A stretch of 23,369 nucleotides of DNA from an uncultured Eubacteriales bacterium (GTDB lineage: Bacteria; Bacillota_A; Clostridia; Lachnospirales; Lachnospiraceae): contig CADCPV010000319.1 of the NCBI GenBank assembly GCA_902803345.1, forward strand, positions 1 through 23,369, given 5' to 3'. Position numbers and translations under genes: made by a program. Numbering within the stretch: the stretch's first letter is position 1; every line of letters begins with the position of its first letter. This document shows positions 15,599 to 22,114 of the stretch, one piece after another. Under the pieces are notes generated by a model that was not told the origin of the DNA, did not search any database, and saw nothing but the letters and a program-made list of their open reading frames with translations.

Positions 15599-16594
15599 TT
15601 ACCACGGGTTCACAACCCGTTTCGGTACGCGGCCTTCTGCCGCATCTTGGATATCCTCTGCGATCATGGCAAAACTCCGGCGGAAGCTGGAAGCTGTGAT
15701 GCCCGCAATATGCGGGCTGAACAGTAGCTTTTCGGCAATCTGATCCGGCACATTCAGAAGCGGATGATCCGGCTGGACAGGCTCATGATCCAGGGTATCG
15801 AGACCGGCCATGGCGAGCTTCCCGGAGGAAAGTGCCTCTATCAGTGCCGCGTCATCCACAAGTTCACCGCGCGCCGTATTCAGAAGAAGCGCACCGTCCT
15901 TCATGGCAGCAAAGAATGACTTGCCGGCCATTCCGACTGTATCCGGCGTGACCGGCACATGAAGGCTTACGATATCACTATCCGAAAGCAGTTCCAAAAG
16001 ACTGCAGAATCTGACCCCGTATTCTTCTTCCTGCTCGGCCGACAGCGGAATCATGTCCGTACAGTTTATCTTCTGTACGCCAAAAGCATGAAGAAGCAGC
16101 GCTGTTTTTCGGGCGATATCGCCGAATCCTACAAGACCTACGGAACAGTCTGAAAGCTCCCGAAGATCTCCCCGAAGCATATATCCTTCCTTTTTCCGGA
16201 TCTGCCTGCCGGATCGGACTGCCCGGTCTCCGCCTGCGATATCCCGAAGCATGCCGAGCATCAGAAGCACTGCCTGTTCCGCTACTGCAGAAGAATTCAT
16301 TCCTTTGCTGTTGCAGACATATACATGCCTTCTTCTTGCAGTTTCAATATCGATCCTGTTATAGGCAACGCCTTCGGAATGGATCAGGCGAAGGTTCGGC
16401 ATTCCCTCTATCAGTTCGCCTGGTATGTCCCCGATCGCATCTGCGATAATAAACTCCGCATCGCCTGCGGCTTTCAGGTATTCCGCTGCCGGAAGCCCGA
16501 TCGGGGCTTCCACTCTCTCAAGCCCGAACAGAAAACTGTCCGGATCAGCAAAGCGCTCAATATTCCCGGCTTTTCCGATATGAAGCAGTTTCAT
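15599..16594 (-). CDS. D-isomer-specific 2-hydroxyacid dehydrogenase
   Basis: A 331-aa NAD-dependent dehydrogenase. The cofactor domain has GLVGFGDIARKTA (Gly-rich loop ending in Ala rather than Gly). The catalytic triad regions are NTARGELVD (Arg), DHEPVQPDHPL (Glu) and LFSPHIAG (His). Family members interconvert 2-keto acids and D-2-hydroxyacids, for example glyoxylate, hydroxypyruvate or phosphoglycerate. The substrate is not determined here. Its ATG shares one base with the stop of the FAD-oxidoreductase gene (TAATG), with AGGAGA upstream inside that gene. The two are therefore translated together and probably act in one pathway. Confidence 0.9.
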   Translation of the reverse strand: MKLLHIGKAGNIERFADPDSFLFGLERVEAPIGLPAAEYLKAAGDAEFIIADAIGDIPGELIEGMPNLRLIHSEGVAYNRIDIETARRRHVYVCNSKGMNSSAVAEQAVLLMLGMLRDIAGGDRAVRSGRQIRKKEGYMLRGDLRELSDCSVGLVGFGDIARKTALLLHAFGVQKINCTDMIPLSAEQEEEYGVRFCSLLELLSDSDIVSLHVPVTPDTVGMAGKSFFAAMKDGALLLNTARGELVDDAALIEALSSGKLAMAGLDTLDHEPVQPDHPLLNVPDQIAEKLLFSPHIAGITASSFRRSFAMIAEDIQDAAEGRVPKRVVNPW

Positions 16595-18123
16595 TATGAA
16601 TTCTCCTCAGCATGGTCCTTCCCGGTTTTTCCGCCGCCTGCGCCGCCGGACAATGTCCAGTGCCGGTATACGCTTGCGGCATCTTTTGCTTCCCGTGCTT
16701 TCTTTGCGGCTTCTGTATAAAGGCCGTATTCGTGCGCGACAAGGCACTCCATATAGCTGGGGTCGGTGTGTGCGTTCCGGGGAAGCGGCACGTCCTGTTC
16801 CGCAGCCAGGATATCCTGGACCTTTCTGATATCCACGGTATGGGTGCTGCTTTTATCCTCCGCGATGACCGCTGCAGCCACGCCGGCTGCCTGGCCGGTT
16901 CCGACGCACTGCGGGATCAGGTTCACATTGTCAATCGCGATCTTATCTGCTGAAATGTGACGACCGGGAGCCAGGATATTTTCTACCTTCTGCGGCAGGA
17001 TAGACCGGTACGGAATCTCGATCGGCGCATTGTCGTTCAGCGTATCCACCGTGCAGTGCCATGCGATACAGTCGTCGTGCTCCTTCGGGAAGGCCCAGTC
17101 ATTTGACGAAATCACATACTCGCCTACAATCCGGTGCGAGCCTCTGGTGCCAAGCTGCGGCGCAATATCATAAAGGAAGGCATTGCGGAAGATCTCCGGG
17201 CAGGCAATCCTGTAATACTCCACGACCCTGCGCATCGCAAGGCGCGTCTTCATTTCGGTATCAGTCTGGTCGGCGATCTTCGAGCAGTCATGCTTCGGCT
17301 GCCAGTTGTTCATCCAGCTTACATCATCTGTCGGTCCGTCGATCATGCCGGCGCGGAAGCCATGGATTTCAGCGACAGCATTGCTCATGATCCTGGCTTC
17401 TTCCCGGTGCGTGCTGCACCAGTCGTTGAATGCGCGCTTGCTGAATCCACCGATGCGGTAGACCAAAGCAGTCGACGAACAGCGGCATTCGTCGTCAATG
17501 GCAGAAGACGTCGGGGCTCCGGAAAGGCGGCAGAGATCCGCGTCACCGGTTGCATCGATCACCACCCGGGCAAGTACGGCTTTTCGGCCTTCCTTGCTTT
17601 CAAAAATGACGCCTTTACAAGTGTTTCCTTCCATGATCGGCTTGGTGCCCCAGCTGTGATACATGACCCGGATGGAATCTTCATGTTCCTTCAGCATCAC
17701 ATCCATCTCGATCTTCATCTGGTTGGGTTCGACCATAAAACCGTGTTCGATACGGTCGCGGGTGGCGCCGCCCACGCCCCGGTAATACTTCATCAAAAGC
17801 GGATCCTTGCTTCCGGTCAGTTCCGGCGGCGGGCCGGCCACAGCACCGGGAATCCTTCTGAGACGGGTGAACCACTCTTCCTGCAGTCCCCGTACGAAAA
17901 TCTTGTCATGGAAGGACAGACTGGGAATCAGCAGCACATAGCCCCCCGTCACATCACCGCCGCAGTAACCATAGCGTTCCATCAGAATGATGTTTCTGCA
18001 GCCTGCCCGGGCAGCAGCAATGGCTGCACTGTGTCCGGCAGCACCGCCGCCAACGACGAGAACATCGCATTCATCATATACGGGAATCGCAGTCTGCGGT
18101 TCAATATAGGTCTTTGCGTTCAT
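16594..18123 (-). CDS. FAD-dependent oxidoreductase (FAD_oxidored family)
   Basis: A 509-aa flavoprotein of the PF12831-type. The dinucleotide site is VLVVGGGAAGHSAAIAAARAG near residues 21-41, followed by ILMERYGYCGGDVTGG. VVIDATGDADL, near 190, and LAPGRHISADKIA...CVGTGQAAGVAAA, near 390-420, are the usual second and third FAD contacts. Enzymes of this family are found in sugar and small-molecule catabolic clusters and often oxidise hydroxyl groups; the substrate is unknown. GGAGG lies 6 nt before the ATG, and a strong promoter and 16-bp palindrome lie upstream. It is the first gene of an operon with the 2-hydroxyacid dehydrogenase. The C-terminal tail (GGAGGGKTGKDHAEENS) is low complexity and likely disordered. 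Confidence 0.87.
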   Translation of the reverse strand: MNAKTYIEPQTAIPVYDECDVLVVGGGAAGHSAAIAAARAGCRNIILMERYGYCGGDVTGGYVLLIPSLSFHDKIFVRGLQEEWFTRLRRIPGAVAGPPPELTGSKDPLLMKYYRGVGGATRDRIEHGFMVEPNQMKIEMDVMLKEHEDSIRVMYHSWGTKPIMEGNTCKGVIFESKEGRKAVLARVVIDATGDADLCRLSGAPTSSAIDDECRCSSTALVYRIGGFSKRAFNDWCSTHREEARIMSNAVAEIHGFRAGMIDGPTDDVSWMNNWQPKHDCSKIADQTDTEMKTRLAMRRVVEYYRIACPEIFRNAFLYDIAPQLGTRGSHRIVGEYVISSNDWAFPKEHDDCIAWHCTVDTLNDNAPIEIPYRSILPQKVENILAPGRHISADKIAIDNVNLIPQCVGTGQAAGVAAAVIAEDKSSTHTVDIRKVQDILAAEQDVPLPRNAHTDPSYMECLVAHEYGLYTEAAKKAREAKDAASVYRHWTLSGGAGGGKTGKDHAEENS

Positions 18124-18146
18124 ACTCTTCCTCCTGACTTTTCAGC

Positions 18147-18162
18147 TCTTACAGCTGTAAGA
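18147..18162. promoter_or_regulatory. Perfect 16-bp palindrome in the leader of the FAD-oxidoreductase gene
   Basis: TCTTACAGCTGTAAGA reads the same on both strands. It lies about 17-32 bp after the predicted start of transcription and just upstream of the ribosome site. A dimeric repressor site is the simplest reading, and a small mRNA hairpin is the alternative. It is absent from the GH51 leader. Confidence 0.6.
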
Positions 18163-18185
18163 ATACGTCCCGAATTTCTATCCTA

Positions 18186-18214
18186 ATCTTACCGTGATTC
18201 AAAAGTCCCGTCAA
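18186..18214 (-). promoter_or_regulatory. SigA-type promoter of the FAD-oxidoreductase operon
   Basis: TTGACG (18209-18214) and TAAGAT (18186-18191) are separated by 17 bp on the minus strand. Eleven of the 17 spacer bases and the whole -10 box are identical to the GH51 promoter, including TGAATCA at the same distance from the -10. Confidence 0.8.
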
Positions 18215-18335
18215 CAGGAAACTGATTATTTTTACAGGCTCTTATGGAAAATCCGGAGATCAGAACCTTTGACCAGATGCCGCGAAAATGCGAACTGTAA
18301 ATGACCGGACAATGCCCCTTGCAGGCTGAAAACCG

Positions 18336-18364
18336 TTGACACAAAGCAGTCTGTGTGGTATATA
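18336..18364 (+). promoter_or_regulatory. SigA-type promoter of the plus-strand aminopeptidase gene
   Basis: TTGACA (18336-18341) and TATATA (18359-18364) are separated by 17 bp. Transcription should start near 18371, giving a leader of about 260 nt before the ATG at 18632. It diverges from the FAD-oxidoreductase promoter about 120 bp away. Confidence 0.78.
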
Positions 18365-18419
18365 TAATTCCGGTAGTAAATGTCCTGAGGATGCGGGACA
18401 GGAAAGGAGTAAAATTCCA

Positions 18420-18449
18420 ATGATCATTCGTGAGGCAGTCATCAGGTAA
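18420..18449 (+). CDS. Possible leader peptide, 9 codons (MIIREAVIR)
   Basis: An ATG with AAAGGAG 10 nt upstream opens a 9-codon ORF, ending in TAA, in the aminopeptidase leader. It lies directly before the arm of a long-range stem (18460-18468) and a terminator-like hairpin. That position fits a regulatory leader peptide whose translation alters folding downstream. Such a short ORF can arise by chance, so the call rests mainly on the ribosome site and position. Confidence 0.4.
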   Translation: MIIREAVIR

Positions 18450-18459
18450 CTGAATAAAA

Positions 18460-18590
18460 AGGCGCAAAGAACTGAGAGGAAGTACGATACTCTTCTGCTT
18501 TGGCGGGCCGTATAAAAGTATCTTTCGAAGAGTGGGAGCCGCAGGACGCAGCCACGACGGGAGCTGCTTTGCTGCGGTATTTTTGCGCCT
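18460..18590 (+). promoter_or_regulatory. Candidate structured leader RNA (attenuator or riboswitch-like)
   Basis: AGGCGCAAA (18460-18468) can pair perfectly with TTTGCGCCT (18582-18590), closing a domain of about 130 nt. Inside it ACTCTTC (18489-18495) pairs with GAAGAGT (18527-18533), and CCGCAG...GCAGC (18539-18552) pairs with GCTGC...CTGCGG (18563-18577). I could not match the conserved core of any riboswitch or T-box class that I know: there is no TGGNACCGCG T-box sequence and no typical c-di-GMP, SAM, TPP or ydaO core. The element lies in the leader of an M29 aminopeptidase gene, 40 nt before its start codon. Confidence 0.5.
18539..18584 (+). terminator. Terminator-like hairpin inside the aminopeptidase leader
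   Basis: A two-part GC-rich stem (CCGCAG/CTGCGG outside, GCAGC/GCTGC inside) is followed by TATTTTT. It lies 47 nt before the aminopeptidase start and on the same strand, so it would act as an attenuator. The T-run is shared with the right arm of the long-range stem (18582-18590). Confidence 0.55.
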
Positions 18591-18631
18591 GTACTCAACA
18601 GAAAAAACGCAACAATTAACAGGAGGAACAC

Positions 18632-19861
18632 ATGAAACAGACAACACTTCGCAACTATGCGAAACTGATCGCCCGGGTGGGCGTCAACATTCAGAAAGGG
18701 CAGGACGTTATTATTTACTGCCAGCTTGACCAGCCCAGATTCGTCGAGATGCTTGTGGACGAGTGCTACAAAGCCGGTGCGGGGAAAGTCACAGTGGAAT
18801 TCCGTCACCAGCCGCTCTATAAGCTGGATGTCCGGCATCAGACCGTTACCAGACTGGCCAAAGTCGAGGAGTGGGAAAAGGCACGTCTTCAGCATTACGT
18901 GGATACACTGCCCTGCACAATCAGCCTCGTCTCCTCTGATCCGGACGGCCTGAAGGGCATCAACCAGAATAAGATGGCTAAAGCGGACCAGAAGAGCTGG
19001 CCCATCGTAAAACCCTACTATGATGAAATGGAAAACAAACAGCAGTGGTGTATTGCCGCAGTTCCCGGCGCAGCCTGGGCGAAAAAGGTCTTCCCCGGCC
19101 TGCCGAAAGGCAGAGCCATCGAGAAGCTCTGGGAAGCGATTCTCTTCACTTCCCGCGCTACAGAAGATCCGATCGCTGCCTGGGAAGCCCATAACAAGGA
19201 TCTTGCCGACCGCTGCGAATACCTGAACAGCCTGGGGATTTCCGAACTGCACTACAAGGGTGACAACGGCACCGATCTCACCGTCGGGATGATCCCGGAA
19301 GGAATGTTCCTCGGCGGCGGAGAAACCACCTTAAGCGGCCGCTATTTCAACCCCAATATTCCCTCCGAGGAATGCTTCACCACGCCCATGCGCGGGAAGG
19401 CCGAGGGCATTGTCTATGCCACGAAGCCTCTCTCCTATTCAGGCGAACTCATTGAAAACTTCTGGGTCCGCTTTGAAGGCGGAAAGGCTGTCGAAGTACA
19501 CGCAGAGAAGAACCAGGCGCTTCTGGAAAAGATGATTTCCATGGATGAAGGCGCCGCATATCTCGGTGAATGTGCGCTGGTACCGGTAAATTCTCCGATC
19601 TCCGAATCGGGCTTACTGTTCTGGGAAACGCTGTTCGATGAGAACGCCGCCTGCCATCTGGCACTCGGCATGGGCTTCACGAACACCATCCGCGGCTTCG
19701 AGGACAAGACGCTCGAGGAGTGCCGTGAAATGGGCGTCAACGACTCCATGAACCATGAGGATTTCATGATCGGTTATGAAGGGCTCGACATTGATGCAGT
19801 CACTCGTGACGGAAAGACCGTTCCGATCTTCCGCCGCGGAAAGTGGGCATTTGAAGTATGA
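18632..19861 (+). CDS. M29 family aminopeptidase
   Basis: A 409-aa metallo-aminopeptidase of the AmpS/PepS/AmpT type. The metal and active-site segments are visible in order: NIPSEECFTTP, YLGECALVPVNSPIS, DENAACHLALGMGF and MNHEDFMIG, supplying the conserved Glu, Glu, His, His and Asp. The N-terminal domain is typical (LARVGVNIQKGQDVII). Members remove N-terminal amino acids from peptides in the cytoplasm. AGGAGG lies 6 nt before the ATG. This is the only plus-strand gene. It has its own promoter, an unusually long leader with possible attenuation, and a strong terminator, so it is transcribed alone. A second, clearly diverged M29 gene lies 1 kb further on. Confidence 0.92.
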   Translation: MKQTTLRNYAKLIARVGVNIQKGQDVIIYCQLDQPRFVEMLVDECYKAGAGKVTVEFRHQPLYKLDVRHQTVTRLAKVEEWEKARLQHYVDTLPCTISLVSSDPDGLKGINQNKMAKADQKSWPIVKPYYDEMENKQQWCIAAVPGAAWAKKVFPGLPKGRAIEKLWEAILFTSRATEDPIAAWEAHNKDLADRCEYLNSLGISELHYKGDNGTDLTVGMIPEGMFLGGGETTLSGRYFNPNIPSEECFTTPMRGKAEGIVYATKPLSYSGELIENFWVRFEGGKAVEVHAEKNQALLEKMISMDEGAAYLGECALVPVNSPISESGLLFWETLFDENAACHLALGMGFTNTIRGFEDKTLEECREMGVNDSMNHEDFMIGYEGLDIDAVTRDGKTVPIFRRGKWAFEV

Positions 19862-19867
19862 CACAAA

Positions 19868-19908
19868 GAACCGCCGGAGACAGCGCTGTCCCCGGCGGTT
19901 CGCCTTTT
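19868..19908 (+). terminator. Strong intrinsic terminator after the aminopeptidase gene
   Basis: GAACCGCCGG pairs with CCGGCGGTTC (10 bp). The stem extends inside through GACAG/CTGTC and is followed by GCCTTTTCC. It begins 7 nt after the stop. On the other strand it is followed by TTCTTTG, so it may also stop transcription from the convergent membrane-protein gene. Confidence 0.88.
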
Positions 19909-19974
19909 CCGACTGATTGATGCAGACATCGGGATCCGGCCGCTGCAGGTGCAGTGAATTCCGCTCTGCGGCAT

Positions 19975-20784
19975 TTATGTTGCGATTATGATATCCATGC
20001 TGCCGTCATCATAAAAGACCGCAAGCATCGGAAGCCATGAATACCACTCCGCTATGACCATTCTCTCATACTGGTACCTGTCATACCAGTGGCTTCGGTT
20101 CAGCGTCCTGTGATAATGATCTGCAACAGCACAAAGATCAGAATTGTCAAGCAGAAATTCGTCATCGCCATCGCTGCGGGCAGGGATGATGTCCCGGACA
20201 TCGGCAATGTATTCCCAGCCTTCCACATGCGGAAGCTCCCTGTAATGCGCCTCCAAAGCCGCATCTATGTATGCCGTCTTTCCTGCGATGTCGTCTTCCG
20301 GATGCAGACTGTGAAACTCAGTAATGGTATCCGAAACGAGATCCTCAATATAATCACATACAAGATCCTCTTCCGTCCGCTTCTCCGTATCGTCCTTCAG
20401 TCTTTTACGGTCCCACTCTTCAAACGTGTCGGTATGTGCGGCAACCCGTTCCGGGGTGTTTATGATCTTCCTGATGTACTTGTTGAATATCAGAACAAGC
20501 AGGAGAACCGCAGCAATCGCTATGACAACCCAAATGAACGCTTTCCGGTGGTTCTGCCACAGCCACAGGAAGAAAGCTGCTGTCGTCAGCAGTGCCGGCG
20601 GGACATAGATGAGCAATTTCCATACAAAAACATAGACAATTGCATTCGCAATGCTGTCCAGACCGCCCTCCGGCCCATGATCCGCGCCGACAAAGACATA
20701 CAATATCCATCCTGCAACAATCCATAGTACGGAAATTATCAGAATTATAATCAGGCGCTTATTCGTTATCTGATACCAGCTCAT
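19975..20784 (-). CDS. Membrane protein of unknown function
   Basis: A 269-aa protein that I do not recognise. There are three membrane segments (about 11-33, 45-75 and 82-101), then a basic stretch (NKYIRKI). A long acidic, His/Trp-rich soluble part follows (about 105-269) with motifs such as EEWDRKRLKDD, ADHYHRTLNRSHWYDRYQYER and a Tyr/Trp-rich end. The soluble domain probably faces the cytoplasm. AGGAGA lies 8 nt before the ATG. It is convergent with the upstream-numbered aminopeptidase gene and 82 nt behind the second aminopeptidase gene. Nothing in the sequence links it to either neighbour. Confidence 0.75.
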   Translation of the reverse strand: MSWYQITNKRLIIILIISVLWIVAGWILYVFVGADHGPEGGLDSIANAIVYVFVWKLLIYVPPALLTTAAFFLWLWQNHRKAFIWVVIAIAAVLLLVLIFNKYIRKIINTPERVAAHTDTFEEWDRKRLKDDTEKRTEEDLVCDYIEDLVSDTITEFHSLHPEDDIAGKTAYIDAALEAHYRELPHVEGWEYIADVRDIIPARSDGDDEFLLDNSDLCAVADHYHRTLNRSHWYDRYQYERMVIAEWYSWLPMLAVFYDDGSMDIIIAT

Positions 20785-20866
20785 TTGTGAGTTCTCCTGT
20801 GGCAGAGGCTTTTCATAGCCATTCTATCGCAACTGTACATTTCCTTAGCCCTTTTTCAGCTATTGT

Positions 20867-22072
20867 TCACAGGGCAAAATCTCCCTGATCAAAAATCACA
20901 TGCTCTTTTCCGTCCCCGTCTGTACCGACAATGCGCATATCCGGCGTTCCGATCATAAAATCCACATGAATCGTGGAATCGTTGAAAGTATAGCCTTCCG
21001 GCGCAGGTCCGCCGAGACCTCTTCCAAGTGCCAGATGGCAGCTGGCATTCTCATCGATCAGCGTCGTATAATATACAAGTCCGCTCATGGAGATCGGGGA
21101 ATGGTAGGCAACCAGTGCGCATTCTCCGAGATAAGCAGCATTTTCGTCGGTCCGGATCAGCGCCTCCAGCATTTCCTTTCCTTCTTCCGCCAGCACTTCC
21201 GTGACCTTTCCCTTTTCGAACCGGAACCCGAAATTCTCAATACGCTTTCCGCCGAGAACCAGCGGTCTCGACGCATAGACCACACCCTCTGTTGCATATT
21301 TCTCCGGGGTTGTACAGATTTCCTCGGAAGGGATGTTCGGTGTGAAAGGAATAAAGTCCGGACGGTCCGAAGGCACACCCTCATGTCCGAAGCGAGACCG
21401 CGGTGTAAGCCCGACAGTAAGGTCCGTTCCGTTTCCTGCAGTATAATGCAGCTTCTGAAGATGCAGGGCATCAATCGCAAGACCGCGCTTGTTCCGCTGC
21501 GCCTGAAGTTCCTTCCATGTCTCCACAACATCGTTTTCTTCATCGATATAACAGAGTCTCAGCAGGATCCTCCAGAGCTCTTCCAGATTGTTCTCCCGTC
21601 CCGGAAGAATATAGTCCGCCCATTGCTTAGTCGGGATCATGGCAATCAGCCAGCGGGCATGCAGCTTTCTGGAGGCCTGCCGCATGATATTCCGGACTGC
21701 GTCCGTATAAGCAAATACTTTGTTGGCTTCCGTTTCCGGAACGGATTCCATGGCGAGCGGGTTTACGCCCTCCAGCCGGACATAGCAGGCACCTCTCTCC
21801 AGATAATACCGGTAGAAATCCCGTTCAGCCTGGTCTGCATGCCCCATCTTTTCGGAGCTGACATAGCGCGCGCGCACTTTCAGGTTTTCTGAATCGAGGT
21901 AGCTGATTACAACATTTTCCGCGCCGAGTTTATAGCACTCTTCCGCAAAAACCGGTGTGAAATCACAGCCTTCCAACGCTGCTTCCACAAGCACAGTCTG
22001 TCCGGGCTGGACATTCAAGCCGACTTTTGCAAGCGTGTACGCGTATTTATGTTTCAGTTCGTTCAGGTTCAC
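20867..22072 (-). CDS. M29 family aminopeptidase (second copy, GTG start)
   Basis: A 401-aa M29 aminopeptidase. An upstream in-frame ATG (22090) runs through the ribosome site (AAAAGGAGG encodes its KRR residues). The GTG at 22072, 6 nt after that site, is therefore chosen and gives the family-like start MNLNELKHKYAYTLAKVG. The metal-site segments are NIPSEEICTTP, YLGECALVAYHSPIS, DENASCHLALGRGL and IHVDFMIG. The His-containing segment reads THVD-like (IHVD) rather than NHED as in the other copy. It follows the ABC-F gene by about 42 nt without a visible terminator and may be co-transcribed with it. Function: cytoplasmic removal of N-terminal residues from peptides. Confidence 0.92.
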   Translation of the reverse strand: MNLNELKHKYAYTLAKVGLNVQPGQTVLVEAALEGCDFTPVFAEECYKLGAENVVISYLDSENLKVRARYVSSEKMGHADQAERDFYRYYLERGACYVRLEGVNPLAMESVPETEANKVFAYTDAVRNIMRQASRKLHARWLIAMIPTKQWADYILPGRENNLEELWRILLRLCYIDEENDVVETWKELQAQRNKRGLAIDALHLQKLHYTAGNGTDLTVGLTPRSRFGHEGVPSDRPDFIPFTPNIPSEEICTTPEKYATEGVVYASRPLVLGGKRIENFGFRFEKGKVTEVLAEEGKEMLEALIRTDENAAYLGECALVAYHSPISMSGLVYYTTLIDENASCHLALGRGLGGPAPEGYTFNDSTIHVDFMIGTPDMRIVGTDGDGKEHVIFDQGDFAL

Positions 22073-22114
22073 AGATTGCCTCCTTTTCAAATCGGATTAC
22101 GAGAGAATAGTTGT

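Noticed and set aside
17134..18186. A 350-codon plus-strand frame opposite the FAD-oxidoreductase gene
   Set aside because: It is antisense to an obvious flavoprotein, lacks a ribosome site and has a composition unlike real proteins of this genome.
18383..18408. Hammerhead-like core (CTGAGGA followed later by GAAA) in the leader
   Set aside because: The bases between the two parts cannot form the required stem II, and the region pairs better as a simple TGTCC/GGACA hairpin.
18403..18470. T-box or known riboswitch in the aminopeptidase leader
   Set aside because: The T-box consensus TGGNACCGCG is missing, and the cores of SAM, TPP, c-di-GMP, ydaO, glycine and lysine riboswitches that I can recall do not match. 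It is kept only as an unclassified candidate.
18260..19252. A 330-codon minus-strand frame across the aminopeptidase leader and coding region
   Set aside because: It is antisense to the well-supported M29 gene and to its promoter; it has no ribosome site and no recognisable domain.
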